A stretch of 39,196 bases of DNA from an uncultured Oscillospiraceae bacterium (GTDB lineage Bacteria; Bacillota; Clostridia; Oscillospirales; Oscillospiraceae): assembly GCA_934589665.1 (NCBI GenBank), contig CAKTOJ010000005.1:1-39196 (forward strand), written 5' to 3'. Within the stretch, counting starts at the first letter, position 1. The number at the start of each line of letters is the position of its first letter. Below, piece after piece: positions 7,523 to 16,504 of the stretch. Position numbers and translations under genes: made by a program. The notes under the pieces were generated by a model. It was not told the DNA's origin. It saw only the letters and a program-made list of their open reading frames with translations, and searched no databases.

Positions 7523-10500
7523 TTACCCCTTGATGTTCAATTCTTTTGCCATGTCATTCATGTTGATCGTCAGCACCTTGCTCACGCCGCGCTCCTGCAT
7601 CGTCACGCCGTAGAGCACATCAGCCTCTTCCATCGTTCCACGCCGGTGCGTGATGACGATGAACTGCGTCTTGTCGCAGATGCGGCGCATGTAGCGCGCC
7701 ACACGGATGACGTTCGGCTCGTCGAGCGCCGCCTCGATCTCATCCATCACGCAGAACGGCGTGGGATGGACCTTAAGGATGGCAAAATAGAGCGCAATGG
7801 CGACAAACGCCTTCTCTCCGCCAGAGAGCAGCGAGAGCGTCTTGAGCGCCTTGCCCGGCGGCTGCACCTTGATCTCAATGCCGCAGTCAAGCACAGCGTT
7901 TTCGTCCTCCAGCTCCAGCGTGGCCTTGCCGCCGCCGAAGAGCTCAAGAAAGGTCTTCTGAAAGCTCTCGCGGATGAGCGCGAACTGCTCTTTGAAGATC
8001 GTCGTCATCTCACCCGTGATATTTTCGATCACGCCCAGCAGCTCATCCTTCGCCTTGTCCACATCGTCCCGCTGACCGGTGAGATAGGTATAGCGCGTAT
8101 TCACGCGGTCAAACTCCTCGATCGCGCCGACATTGACATTACCGAGACCGCTGATCTCGCGCTTGAGCTCACTAATGCGGCGGCCGGCCTTCTGGACGCT
8201 TTCCAGCTCGATGCGCTGCTCCTGCGCCGCAGAGTGGGAGAGCTCATAATTTTCCCACAGCTTATCAAGGATCTGCTTTTCCTCCATCGCAGCGGCTGTC
8301 CGCTTCTGCTCCAACCGGCTCGCGGCCAGCTGGGACTGGATGACCAGATCGTTGCACTCGCGGCTGCGGCGGTCGCTCGCGCCGCGTTCAGCCTCCAGCG
8401 CAAGCTTGGTCTCCGCCAGCGCGGAAAGGCGTTCCCTGTGCCGCTCTGCCTCCGCGCGCAGAGCAGCAATCGTCTCGCCGTGCTGCGCGATCTCCTCCTC
8501 CGCCGCGGCAATGGCGGCGCGGTACTCGTCAAGCAGCGCGCGGCGGCTGGTCTCATCGCCATGCATCTGCTGCGCCAGCTTCTCCAGATCGGTAAGCGCG
8601 CGTTCGGTCGTCTCGCGCTCGGCCTGAAAACCGGCAAGCGCGCTTTTACGCTCGGCGATCTCGTCGCTGAGGTGCGCACTGTCACGCTGAAGCTCGCTCT
8701 GTCCGGCCAGCTTCTCCTCACACGCCAGACGCAGCCGTGCGGCCTCGTCCCCGTGCTTTTTCATTTCCTCCTCGCGCGCCGACGCGGACCTTTTCAGCTC
8801 CGCCGTGCGCGCGGTGATCGTTTCCAGCTCGGCGGCAATGCCGCTCTCGCGGGAGCGGAGGGATTCAAGCAGAACGTCGTACTGCTTTTTCTCACCCGTG
8901 CGCTTGAGAACCTCGTCCTCCGCACCGCGCTGCTGCCCGCGTGCGACATCCAGCTCGTACTGCGCGGCAGTCAGCTCGCGCTTGGCCTCGTCCGCCTCGC
9001 GCTGCGCGGCGGCAAGCTTTTCCGTCAGAGACCTCTGTTTTTCCGTCAGCTCCTTGAGCTCATTCGCGCGGCTGAGGATGCCGGCACTGCGGCTCACCGA
9101 GCCGCCGGTCATGCTTCCGCCGCGGTTGAGCACCTGTCCGTCGAGCGTCACGATGCGAAAACGGTTATTATACTTTCTTGCCATGGCGATGCCGCAGTCG
9201 ATATCCTCCACAATGACCGTGCGGCCGAGCAGGCTGTTAAAAATCTCCGTGTATCTCTCATCGAACCGCACCAGCCGAGAGGCGATGCCGACGTAGCCGT
9301 ATTCGCGCTCAACACCCGCTTCGCGCAGCGTATCGCCGCGGATGGCGGTCAGCGGCAGGAAGGTCGCGCGTCCTCCGTCGCGCTGCTTTAAAAAGCCGAT
9401 GGCGCTCTTTGCGTCCTCCTCGCGGTCGACCACAATGTTCTGCATGCCCGCGCCCAGCGCGATCTCAATGGCGGCAGCGCAGCGCTTGTCGGTGCTCATC
9501 AGGTTGGCGACCGGTCCATGGATGCCGCGAAGCGTGCTCTTCTCTGCCGCCTGCATGACAAGGCGCACCGCTTTATTGAAGCCCTCGTACTCCTTCTCCA
9601 TCTCACTGAGCAGATGGATGCGGGAATCCAGATTGTTCTTTTCCATGGTGAGGGCAATACTCTTCTGCCGCGCCGCTTCCTCGCGCTGCACCTTGCCTTC
9701 CAGCTTCAGCGTGTGGCCGGAGATGATGTTGCGCACCGCTTCGGCTTCCTCCTGCGCTTCCTCCAGCGCGCGGCGGATCGCCGACGCGGCAGAGCGCGTT
9801 TCACTCAGCTGTCCGTCCACACTCTCTGCCTCGGCCTCCAGCGCTGTCCGGCGCTCCGCCATTTCCGTGACGCCGGCATGGAGCGCGCTCACATCCGCGC
9901 GACAGTCCGCCGCAGCGGAGACCGCCAGCGCCTCCTTTGCGCGCAGCGCCTCGACCTCACTGCCGGCCTCGCCCGCGCTGCGTGCGGCCTCCGCTGCCCG
10001 GTCGAGCAGAGCCTTCAGCTCCGTCTCGGCCCCGGCCGCCTGTTCTGCCAGCTCCTCGATGCGCGCCCTCTGCGCGCCAATCTGCGTCGTCAGGTTCTCC
10101 GCGCGGCCGGACTGGTCACGCAGCTCACTTTCCATACGCTCAATATTCGAGCGGTTGTGCTCAATCCCCGTGCGCAGCACAGCGACCGCCGCATCCTGCT
10201 CGCCAAGCCGGGCATCCACCGCGCCGCTCTCGGCGCGCAGGCGCTCCTGCTCCATATCATTTTCCCGTATTTTTTCACCGAACTGCTCCGCGGCGGCATA
10301 AACCTCGTTGAGCGCCGCATTCGCGCGCTCAAGCTCCGCCTGCGCCTGCGCGTAGTCCGCGTCGAGCTTGATGGCGTCCGTTCGAATCCTGTCGAGATTT
10401 TCCAGCCAGACGGAAATCTCCAGCGTGCGCAGCTCGTCGCGGAAAATAAGATATTTCTTTGCCTTCTCCGCCTGTGCACGCAGCGGCTCGACCTGAAGTT

Positions 10501-11098
10501 CGAGCTCGGCGATCTTGTCGTTGATGCGCACGAGGTTCTCCTCCGTGCGCTCGAGCTTGCGCTCCGTCTCCTCCTTGCGGTGGCGGAATTTGGAAATGCC
10601 CGCCGCCTCCTCAAAAATTTCGCGGCGGTCGGCGCTCTTGACAGACAGTATCTCGTCGATCTTGCCCTGTCCGACGATCGAATAGCCCTCACGCCCCATG
10701 CCGGTGTCCATGAACAGCTCGTTCACGTCGCGCAGACGCACACTCTGCTTGTTGATGTAATATTCACTCTCGCCGCTGCGGTAGTAGCGGCGGGTCACGG
10801 CGACCTCGTTTTCCTCCATGCTGGGGAAAATATGTCCGGTGTTGTCCAGCACGAGCGTCACCTGCGCAAAGCCCATCTGGTTTCGCTTCTCGGTGCCGCC
10901 AAAGATGACGTCCTCCATCTTCGCGCCGCGCAGGGACTTGCTCGACTGCTCGCCCATCACCCAGCGGATGGCGTCCGACACATTCGACTTGCCGCTGCCG
11001 TTGGGGCCGACGATGGCTGTAATATCGGAGCCGAAGTTCAGCACCGTTTTATCGGGAAAGCTCTTAAATCCTTGAATTTCGAGCGCTTTTAAGTACAT
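7523..11098 (-). CDS. smc: Chromosome segregation ATPase SMC
   Basis: Protein of 1191 residues, the usual length for bacterial SMC. It works as a dimer with ScpA and ScpB to organise and resolve chromosomes. Parts seen are Walker A GPNGSGKSN at 31-39, long coiled coils either side of a hinge (about 510-650, with GSMTGGS at its end), the ABC signature LSGGEKAF near 1094 and Walker B FCVMDEIEAALD near 1119. The start is ATG at 11098, nine bases after AAGGAG; frames opening at 11137 would include the ribosome binding site itself. It is first in the long operon driven by the promoter at 11161-11189. Confidence 0.97.
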   Translation of the reverse strand: MYLKALEIQGFKSFPDKTVLNFGSDITAIVGPNGSGKSNVSDAIRWVMGEQSSKSLRGAKMEDVIFGGTEKRNQMGFAQVTLVLDNTGHIFPSMEENEVAVTRRYYRSGESEYYINKQSVRLRDVNELFMDTGMGREGYSIVGQGKIDEILSVKSADRREIFEEAAGISKFRHRKEETERKLERTEENLVRINDKIAELELQVEPLRAQAEKAKKYLIFRDELRTLEISVWLENLDRIRTDAIKLDADYAQAQAELERANAALNEVYAAAEQFGEKIRENDMEQERLRAESGAVDARLGEQDAAVAVLRTGIEHNRSNIERMESELRDQSGRAENLTTQIGAQRARIEELAEQAAGAETELKALLDRAAEAARSAGEAGSEVEALRAKEALAVSAAADCRADVSALHAGVTEMAERRTALEAEAESVDGQLSETRSAASAIRRALEEAQEEAEAVRNIISGHTLKLEGKVQREEAARQKSIALTMEKNNLDSRIHLLSEMEKEYEGFNKAVRLVMQAAEKSTLRGIHGPVANLMSTDKRCAAAIEIALGAGMQNIVVDREEDAKSAIGFLKQRDGGRATFLPLTAIRGDTLREAGVEREYGYVGIASRLVRFDERYTEIFNSLLGRTVIVEDIDCGIAMARKYNNRFRIVTLDGQVLNRGGSMTGGSVSRSAGILSRANELKELTEKQRSLTEKLAAAQREADEAKRELTAAQYELDVARGQQRGAEDEVLKRTGEKKQYDVLLESLRSRESGIAAELETITARTAELKRSASAREEEMKKHGDEAARLRLACEEKLAGQSELQRDSAHLSDEIAERKSALAGFQAERETTERALTDLEKLAQQMHGDETSRRALLDEYRAAIAAAEEEIAQHGETIAALRAEAERHRERLSALAETKLALEAERGASDRRSRECNDLVIQSQLAASRLEQKRTAAAMEEKQILDKLWENYELSHSAAQEQRIELESVQKAGRRISELKREISGLGNVNVGAIEEFDRVNTRYTYLTGQRDDVDKAKDELLGVIENITGEMTTIFKEQFALIRESFQKTFLELFGGGKATLELEDENAVLDCGIEIKVQPPGKALKTLSLLSGGEKAFVAIALYFAILKVHPTPFCVMDEIEAALDEPNVIRVARYMRRICDKTQFIVITHRRGTMEEADVLYGVTMQERGVSKVLTINMNDMAKELNIKG

Positions 11099-11160
11099 TC
11101 CATGGTTCTCCTTCATGAAAAGGCGTAAAAAGGGCAAAATAACGATATTTTAACTAATGT

Positions 11161-11189
11161 ACTATACCATTTCCTCCCCTGATTTTCAA
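11161..11189 (-). promoter_or_regulatory. Sigma-A-type promoter of the smc operon
   Basis: On the minus strand, -35 TTGAAA (11184-11189), a 17-bp spacer, then -10 TATAGT (11161-11166). Transcription would start near 11154, giving a leader of about 55 bases before smc. It lies just inside the tepA terminator and is the only strong promoter I see for the ten genes down to leuS. Confidence 0.8.
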
Positions 11190-11206
11190 GAGCGAATGAT
11201 GAACAG

Positions 11207-11246
11207 AGTGTAAAAAAGGCGCCCTTACCGGCGTCTTTTTTACACT
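11207..11246. terminator. Intrinsic terminator after tepA (symmetrical)
   Basis: Stem of 17 bp (11207-11223 with 11230-11246, one G-T wobble) around a 6-base loop. A runs on one side and T runs on the other let it act in either direction. It overlaps the last codons of the TepA-like gene on the minus strand and insulates the smc promoter from tepA read-through. Confidence 0.85.
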
Positions 11247-11971
11247 GTATTTTTCTCCGCGAGCGCCCTCTGCGCGGCGATGAGCGCATAGAGCTCCTCG
11301 TAGGCGTCCGAAAGCGTCCCCATCCCGTCGATCAGCCCGCAGCGGACCGCTTCTTCTCCATAGAGGATGCTGCCGACATCGGCAGCCATATCCTCGGCGG
11401 CAAACATGAGTGAGAGAAATGTCTGCTCGGAGATGTGGGAATTGCCTGTCACAAAACGCACGATGCGCTCCTGCAAGCGGTCAAAGTAATGGTAGGTCTG
11501 GGGGGCTGCGATGAGCGTGCCGTTCGTCCGAATGGGATGCACCGTCATCGACGCGCTCGGCGCGATGAGCGACCGTTTCGGCGCAGCGGCCAGCGGCACG
11601 CCGATGGAGTGCCCTCCGCCGAGGACGAGTGATACAGTCGGCTTTTTCATGCCGGCGATCAGCTCGGCAATGGCAAGCCCCGCCTCCACATCGCCGCCGC
11701 AGGTGTTGAGCAGGAAAAGCACACCGTCGATCTCGCCGCTCTCGTCGAGCGCGGCCAGCAGCGGCAGAAGATGCTCATATTTCGTTGTCTTGACGGTATT
11801 GGGAAGCAGGCTGTGCCCCTCGATCTGCCCGATGATGGTCTGGCAGTAGACCGTGCCGCGCGGCGAATGCGTGGTCACAGCTCCCATATCCACGATGGGC
11901 TGAAAGGGCGGCGTCTGCTCCATGGACGCGCTTTTCTCCTCATTCTCATTCGGCTTTGCCGGGTCAGACAT
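11240..11971 (-). CDS. tepA: TepA-like ClpP-fold serine protease
   Basis: About 243 residues of the ClpP/crotonase fold, closest to the TepA (YmfB) group of Firmicutes. Motifs are LFLLNTCGGDVEAGLAI (ClpP-type substrate-side loop), GGGHSIGVPLA with the likely nucleophile Ser, and ASMTVHPI with the likely catalytic His. TepA was originally linked to protein export and pre-protein turnover in Bacillus; the exact substrate here is unknown. The N-terminal 30 residues are low-complexity and charged. ATG at 11971 lies 8 bases after GGAGG. A longer frame opening at 12034 is rejected because it begins inside the degV terminator. Single-gene unit between two terminators. Confidence 0.85.
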   Translation of the reverse strand: MSDPAKPNENEEKSASMEQTPPFQPIVDMGAVTTHSPRGTVYCQTIIGQIEGHSLLPNTVKTTKYEHLLPLLAALDESGEIDGVLFLLNTCGGDVEAGLAIAELIAGMKKPTVSLVLGGGHSIGVPLAAAPKRSLIAPSASMTVHPIRTNGTLIAAPQTYHYFDRLQERIVRFVTGNSHISEQTFLSLMFAAEDMAADVGSILYGEEAVRCGLIDGMGTLSDAYEELYALIAAQRALAEKNTV

Positions 11972-12010
11972 GGCATATCCCTCCTCGTTTTCTCGCAAGA
12001 TAGGATTTGC

Positions 12011-12046
12011 AGAAAAAAAGAAAGCATACGGCATGCCGCATGCTTT
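12011..12046 (-). terminator. Intrinsic terminator after degV
   Basis: Stem of 12 bp (12021-12032 with 12035-12046, one wobble) with a 2-base centre, followed on the minus strand by CTTTTTTTCT (12020-12011). It lies right after the degV stop. The tight GCATGC palindromes mean the real loop is probably 4 bases. Confidence 0.8.
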
Positions 12047-12058
12047 CCCCTCGTATTT

Positions 12059-12919
12059 TTATTTTTCCGTACCGTAGAAGAACAGCGCCACCGTGCCCGG
12101 CCCGACATGTGCACCGGTGACCGGCTCGTAGTAGACCGTGACGCACTCGCCCGCGAAGCCTTTTTCCCGCAGCAGGCCCATGAGGTATTCCACGCCCTCT
12201 GTATTATCCGCGTGGGCAATGCCGATGCGCGCCGTCTTATCCAGCACACGGGTTCCGTAATACTCCGCCAGCTCGGCGTAGGCCCGCTTATTGCCGCGCG
12301 CCGTGCCGCACTGGACGATGTGTCCTGTTTCGTCACCGCGCAGGATCGGCTTGATCCCCAGCACCGTTCCCGCCAGCGCCACCACGCCGGAGATGCGCCC
12401 TGTACGCTTTAAATACGCAAGGTTATCCACCGTGAAAAACTGGCACATATGGGGACGACGGGCGAGAATGGCGTCATATACCTCCTGAAAGGGCTTTCCT
12501 GCCCGCAGCAGCTCCGCCGCCTCAAGCACCTGAAGCCCCTCGCCGAGCGAGGCGGCGTAGGTGTCGATCGTCCCGATCTGCGCTGCCGGATATTTCTCCC
12601 GCAGCTCCGAGGCCGCAAGAGCCGCCGCCTGCGCCGTACCGCTCACGCCGCCGGACATGCCGATGTAGAGCACATCCATGCCCTGAGAGAGCGCCTTCTC
12701 AAAATGCTCCGCCGCAAGCACAGGGTTGACCATGGAGGTGTTGACCTCCGCGCCGCCGCGCATCGCATCGTAAAACGCCTTGCCGTCAAAGTCCGCCTCT
12801 TCCGGATACTCTGCCTGCACGCCGTTGACCGTGTAGGAAAACGGAATGACGTCGATATCATATTCGCGCAGCAGCGCGACCGGCAGATTGGCCGAGGTAT
12901 CGGTAAAAAGCTTGGTCAT
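12059..12919 (-). CDS. DegV family fatty-acid-binding protein
   Basis: Protein of 286 residues, standard length for the DegV/FakB fold. It begins with FTDTSANLP (DxSxxL motif), then NTSMVNP and the MSGGVSGTAQAA loop. In characterised members these serines and threonines hold the fatty-acid carboxylate. FakB proteins present fatty acids to the kinase FakA for phospholipid synthesis. No fakA lies in this window, so that role is inference. Upstream is a possible promoter starting at 13020, and its own terminator follows. The ribosome binding site (AAAGGGAAG) is weaker than elsewhere. Confidence 0.92.
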   Translation of the reverse strand: MTKLFTDTSANLPVALLREYDIDVIPFSYTVNGVQAEYPEEADFDGKAFYDAMRGGAEVNTSMVNPVLAAEHFEKALSQGMDVLYIGMSGGVSGTAQAAALAASELREKYPAAQIGTIDTYAASLGEGLQVLEAAELLRAGKPFQEVYDAILARRPHMCQFFTVDNLAYLKRTGRISGVVALAGTVLGIKPILRGDETGHIVQCGTARGNKRAYAELAEYYGTRVLDKTARIGIAHADNTEGVEYLMGLLREKGFAGECVTVYYEPVTGAHVGPGTVALFFYGTEK

Positions 12920-12992
12920 GGCAAAACTTCCCTTTCAATATTTCTTGGTATTGTATCACGTTTTTCTGTCGGAGACAAGCAAAGTCACAGAT

Positions 12993-13020
12993 TCTTTACA
13001 TGAACCGAACGAAATGTCAA
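12993..13020 (-). promoter_or_regulatory. Possible promoter of degV
   Basis: A perfect -35 TTGACA (13015-13020, minus strand) with a weak -10 TAAAGA (12993-12998) at 16 bp. The -35 touches the foot of the hairpin that follows the M18 gene. The -10 is poor, so this is tentative. Confidence 0.4.
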
Positions 13021-13044
13021 CAGCGGGGCATCCGCCCCGCTGTT
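13019..13044. terminator. Hairpin after the M18 aminopeptidase gene
   Basis: Perfect 11-bp stem (13019-13029 with 13034-13044) and 4-base loop, 7 bp after the aminopeptidase stop. On the minus strand the T run after it is weak (TTGACATTT), while on the plus strand it is followed by TTTTTC. It probably ends the ddl operon, but possibly with read-through into degV. Confidence 0.6.
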
Positions 13045-13050
13045 TTTCTG

Positions 13051-14451
13051 TCAGTTCTGCTCAAAAATAACACGCATGGTCTTGTAGGTCATATAGCAGT
13101 CGAGCTTGGCGACCGTCTCATACGGCGCGTGCATGGAGAGCACAGGAACGCCCGCGTCGAGCGTGTCGATGTTGCGCTGCGCCATGAACTTGGCGACCGT
13201 ACCGCCGCCGCCCGCGTCAGTCTTGCCGAGCTCGGCCATCTGCCAGAACACGCCGTTTTCATTCAGAAGCTTACGCACACGGCCGACGACCTCGGCGGAC
13301 GCGTCGGACGCGCCGGACTTGCCGCCCGCGCCGGTATACTTGCAAAGGCCCACGCCATAGTTCACGAACGCGGCGTTGCGCTTATCGTACACATCGGCGA
13401 AGTTCGGGTCATAGGCCGCCGTCACGTCCGCGCTCAGGCAGAAGGAGTTCGCCAGGCAGTCGCGCAGCGCGACACCCTGTCCCTCGCACAGGTCGGCCAT
13501 GAATTTGTCGAACGCCTGTGAGAGCATGCCGGAGACTCCCTCCGAGCCGATCTCCTCCTTGTCCGCGAAAATGCACACGGCCGTGCGCTTCGGGCTCTTC
13601 GCGTCGAAAATGCCGGCGAGCTCGGCGTAGGCGCACACGCGGTCGTCGTGACCGTAGGAGGCGATAAAGCTGCGGTCGAAGCCGATGTCGCGCGCCTTGC
13701 CGGCGGGCACGACCTCCAGCTCGGCGGAGATGAAGTCCTCCTCCACGATGCCGTATTTCTCATTGAGCAGCTTCAAAACATTGAGCTTGAAGCGGTCCGA
13801 GCAGTCCGCGCCCGCGAGCGGACGTCCGCCGGTGAGCAGGTTCAGGCTTTCGCTCGGAATGGCCTCGTTGAGGGGCTTTTTGCCCTGCTCACGGCCAAGA
13901 TGCGGAAGAAGATCATTGATGATAAACTGCGGATCACCCTCGTCCGCGCCGATGTGAACGGCGACCGTCGAGCCGTCACCGCGCACGACCACGCCGTGGA
14001 GCTCAAGCGGGATGGTGACCCAGTGGTACTTGCGGATGCCGCCGTAGTGGTGCGTCTTGAGATAGGCCATCTCCGACTCCTCATAGAGCGGGCGGGGCTT
14101 GAGGTCAAGCCGGGGTGCGTCCGTGTGCGCCGCGCCGATATTCGCGCCGTGGCTGAGATCCTCCTCGCCGATGACAGCCAGCATAATCGCCTTGCCGCGG
14201 TTATTATAGTAGACCTTGTCGCCGGTCTTGAGCGCCATGCCCTTTTCATAGGGCACAAAGCCGCGCGCCGACGCCAGCTCGATGCAGTGCTCGACACACA
14301 GGCGCTCGGTCTTGCCGTGGTTGAGGAAATCCTTATACTCCTCGCAGTAGGCGTTCATCGCCTGCTCCTCCTCGGCGCTCAGGCGCTCGTAACCGTTCTT
14401 GGGCGCGTAGGCAAGCTTCTCCGCCCATTCGTTCTTTTTCTTCTCCGCCAT
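13051..14451 (-). CDS. M18 family metalloaminopeptidase
   Basis: Protein of 466 residues that removes N-terminal residues from peptides; M18 enzymes are dodecameric and use two metal ions. Signatures are AAHTDAPRLDLKP (metal His and Asp, about residues 108-120), FADKEEIGSEGVSG (catalytic Glu pair), a later Asp in YGHDDRVCA, and VLSMHAPYE near the C-terminus (metal His). Length fits the family. The ATG at 14451 follows a perfect AAGGAGG, three bases after the Sua5-CoaE stop. It is last in the ddl operon and is followed by a hairpin. There is no signal peptide, so it is cytoplasmic. Confidence 0.95.
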   Translation of the reverse strand: MAEKKKNEWAEKLAYAPKNGYERLSAEEEQAMNAYCEEYKDFLNHGKTERLCVEHCIELASARGFVPYEKGMALKTGDKVYYNNRGKAIMLAVIGEEDLSHGANIGAAHTDAPRLDLKPRPLYEESEMAYLKTHHYGGIRKYHWVTIPLELHGVVVRGDGSTVAVHIGADEGDPQFIINDLLPHLGREQGKKPLNEAIPSESLNLLTGGRPLAGADCSDRFKLNVLKLLNEKYGIVEEDFISAELEVVPAGKARDIGFDRSFIASYGHDDRVCAYAELAGIFDAKSPKRTAVCIFADKEEIGSEGVSGMLSQAFDKFMADLCEGQGVALRDCLANSFCLSADVTAAYDPNFADVYDKRNAAFVNYGVGLCKYTGAGGKSGASDASAEVVGRVRKLLNENGVFWQMAELGKTDAGGGGTVAKFMAQRNIDTLDAGVPVLSMHAPYETVAKLDCYMTYKTMRVIFEQN

Positions 14452-14454
14452 CGT

Positions 14455-16095
14455 TTATTCCTCCTTCAGCGATTTGATAATGGTATCCAGAAATTCCGCT
14501 GCAGCTTCTTCAGCCTGCGCGGAGGTGGGGTAGTTATTTTCAAAGACGGCGTCGCAGTCCGCGCGGAATTCCTCCGCGCCGCGCTGCGAGCGCACGCGTG
14601 CGCGGGCATAATCCTCGGAGATGCCGTCGCGCGCCATGATGCGCCGCACGCGCACCTCCTCCGGCGCAGTGACAGCGATCGTCCGGTCGCAGATCGCGCC
14701 CAGCCCGCTTTCGATGAGCTTGATCGCGTCGAGCGCCACAAGCGCCGCGCCGCCTGTCTCCATGCGCCGCACGAGCGCGCGGGGCAGATGGTGGAAAATG
14801 ATTTCGTCGAGCCGCGCGAGCGCGCCGGCATCATGAAATACTATTGTTCCCAGCTTCTGCCGGTCCAAACCGCCGCCGGGCGCAAAAACATCTCCGAATG
14901 CGGCAGTAACGTCCGCACGCAGCGGTTCGTCGGTACGGAGCAGCTCATGATAAACCGCGTCGCAGTCGAGCATGAGCGCGCCGCGCTTTTCCAGCGCGCG
15001 CAGCAGCGTCGTCTTTCCCGCCCCCGTACCGCCGGTGATGCCGAGCACGAGCCTGCCCTCATCGGCACTTTCCGTGCGAAAGCCTGCCGCCTTTTTCAGA
15101 CGGTTGCCCACCGCGAGGCCAAGCCCCGCGCTGTCGGGGCACTGCGCCCGGATGGCGGGCACATCGGTCGCGTCAAAGGTGCGCAGCGCATCGAAAACAT
15201 GCTGCGACTGCGCAAGCTTATCGCCGCTCGCACCGAGCTTATGGACGATATGACCCGCAAAAAGCGGTGCGAACTCATCAAAGCAGATCACGCCGTCCCG
15301 CTCGCCGAGGCCGGCAAGCAGCCGCCGCGCACTCGCGCGCGGCGTGCCGGTCACCACCGTGACAGGCGCCTTGGGCGCATAGTGACGGTACTTCATGCCG
15401 GGCGCGCGGGGCTTTTCCCCCGCCGCCATCTGCTGCGTGACGGCCTTATCCACCGCCACCTCGCCGAGCACGGCGCGCAGCTCCTCGAGCGGCAGACCTC
15501 CCGGACGCAGCAGCCGCGGCGGTGTACAGGTGAGGTCAATGATCGTCGACTCCACGCCCACGCGGCACGGCCCGCCGTCCACCACGCCGTCGATCCTGCC
15601 GTCCATATCCTCGCGGACATGCGCAGCAGTCGTGCAGCTCGGACGGCCGGAGATGTTGGCGCTCGGCGCGGCAACCGGCACGCCGGCGGCGGCGATGATC
15701 GCGCGCGTGACCGCATGATCGGGGCAGCGCATGCCAACCGTCTCCAGTCCGCCGGTCGTGACGAGCGGCACGCAATCCGCCTTCGGCAGGATCATCGTCA
15801 GCGGGCCGGGCCAAAAGCGTTCGGCAAGGCGGTAGGCCGTCTGCGGTACGTCCCTGCAGTAGCGCGCGAGCCAGCTCGCGTCCGGAATATGTAAAATAAG
15901 CGGGTTGTCCTGCGGGCGGCCCTTGGCCTCAAAAATATGCCGTACCGCCTCCGCGTTCAGGCCGTCCGCGCCGAGGCCGTAGACCGTCTCGGTCGGAATG
16001 GCGAGCAGCCCGCCGCGGCGCAGAATGTCCGCCGCCTGTTCGATTTCCGCGCAGCTTCGCGCGGGGTCTGTGATGGTAAAATACTGGGTATTCAA
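14455..16095 (-). CDS. Fusion of Sua5/TsaC threonylcarbamoyl-AMP synthase and CoaE dephospho-CoA kinase
   Basis: Single 546-residue chain. Residues 1 to about 345 are Sua5: the YrdC domain has IPTETVYGLGADG, FEAKGRPQDNPL and APSANISGRPS, followed by the C-terminal Sua5 domain. It makes threonylcarbamoyl-AMP for t6A at tRNA position 37. After a short linker, residues about 355-546 are CoaE, the last step of coenzyme A synthesis: P-loop GITGGTGAGKTTL, LDCDAVYHELL, and the CoaE-type lid around IMARDGISEDYARARVRSQ. Start is TTG at 16095, the only start before an upstream in-frame stop, preceded by GGGGG. There is no stop or frame change between the halves. Both enzymes are usually essential and unrelated in pathway. 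Confidence 0.93.
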   Translation of the reverse strand: MNTQYFTITDPARSCAEIEQAADILRRGGLLAIPTETVYGLGADGLNAEAVRHIFEAKGRPQDNPLILHIPDASWLARYCRDVPQTAYRLAERFWPGPLTMILPKADCVPLVTTGGLETVGMRCPDHAVTRAIIAAAGVPVAAPSANISGRPSCTTAAHVREDMDGRIDGVVDGGPCRVGVESTIIDLTCTPPRLLRPGGLPLEELRAVLGEVAVDKAVTQQMAAGEKPRAPGMKYRHYAPKAPVTVVTGTPRASARRLLAGLGERDGVICFDEFAPLFAGHIVHKLGASGDKLAQSQHVFDALRTFDATDVPAIRAQCPDSAGLGLAVGNRLKKAAGFRTESADEGRLVLGITGGTGAGKTTLLRALEKRGALMLDCDAVYHELLRTDEPLRADVTAAFGDVFAPGGGLDRQKLGTIVFHDAGALARLDEIIFHHLPRALVRRMETGGAALVALDAIKLIESGLGAICDRTIAVTAPEEVRVRRIMARDGISEDYARARVRSQRGAEEFRADCDAVFENNYPTSAQAEEAAAEFLDTIIKSLKEE

Positions 16096-16107
16096 AAAGG
16101 TTCCCCC

Positions 16108-16485
16108 TTATTCTCTCTCAAATCCGAGATAGCGCGTGCCCTGAAAGGTCAGTTTACCGTAATCGCCCTCGGCAAGCAGTCCGTATTCGCTCCCGCTGAC
16201 GCCAAATTCCATGCGGTCGCCGCTCTGGACCTCGAAGGTGACATAATACCATGTCGTGTGATGGTCGACGTGCGTGTTGGCGTCGTGATGGTGCGAAATG
16301 TCCGTCCGCTTGGCCGCAACCACTGCCTCCACCGTCAGACGCGGTGAATTGTTGTTTTTGTTCCACTGGCCGATGCCCTTGACAAACATCACCATGAACA
16401 TGGCGACCGCAAGGCCGAAAATCAGGAAAAACATGATCTCAAACCCGCCGTCAAAAAAGAAGCCGTCGAATCCGCTCGAATACAT
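16108..16485 (-). CDS. DUF2500 family small membrane protein
   Basis: About 125 residues with a short glycine and phenylalanine rich start, one membrane helix (roughly residues 16-38, FFLIFGLAVAMFMVMFV), then a soluble beta-rich domain. That domain contains VEAVVAAKRTDISHHHDANTHVDHHTTWYYVTFEV, typical of DUF2500. The histidine cluster might bind metal, but no function is established. ATG at 16485 follows GAGAGG. A longer frame opening at 16575 overlaps prfA and has no ribosome binding site, so I reject it. It lies between prfA and Sua5-CoaE in the same operon. Confidence 0.85.
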   Translation of the reverse strand: MYSSGFDGFFFDGGFEIMFFLIFGLAVAMFMVMFVKGIGQWNKNNNSPRLTVEAVVAAKRTDISHHHDANTHVDHHTTWYYVTFEVQSGDRMEFGVSGSEYGLLAEGDYGKLTFQGTRYLGFERE

Positions 16486-16504
16486 ACGCTTTCCTCTCTT
16501 TCTC

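Noticed and set aside
7475..11092. Long plus-strand open frames opposite smc (for example 7475-9391 and 9518-11092)
   Set aside because: They are antisense shadows of the smc coiled coil, with leucine and arginine rich composition, no ribosome binding sites and no recognisable domain.
12022..12034. Upstream start for the TepA-like gene at 12034
   Set aside because: That start lies inside the degV terminator stem. The ATG at 11971 has a strong GGAGG at the right distance and matches the family N-terminus.
13019..13044. The hairpin read as a plus-strand terminator (T5 run on that side)
   Set aside because: No plus-strand gene leads into it. It more likely ends the minus-strand operon, with the T-rich side being the A run before the stem.
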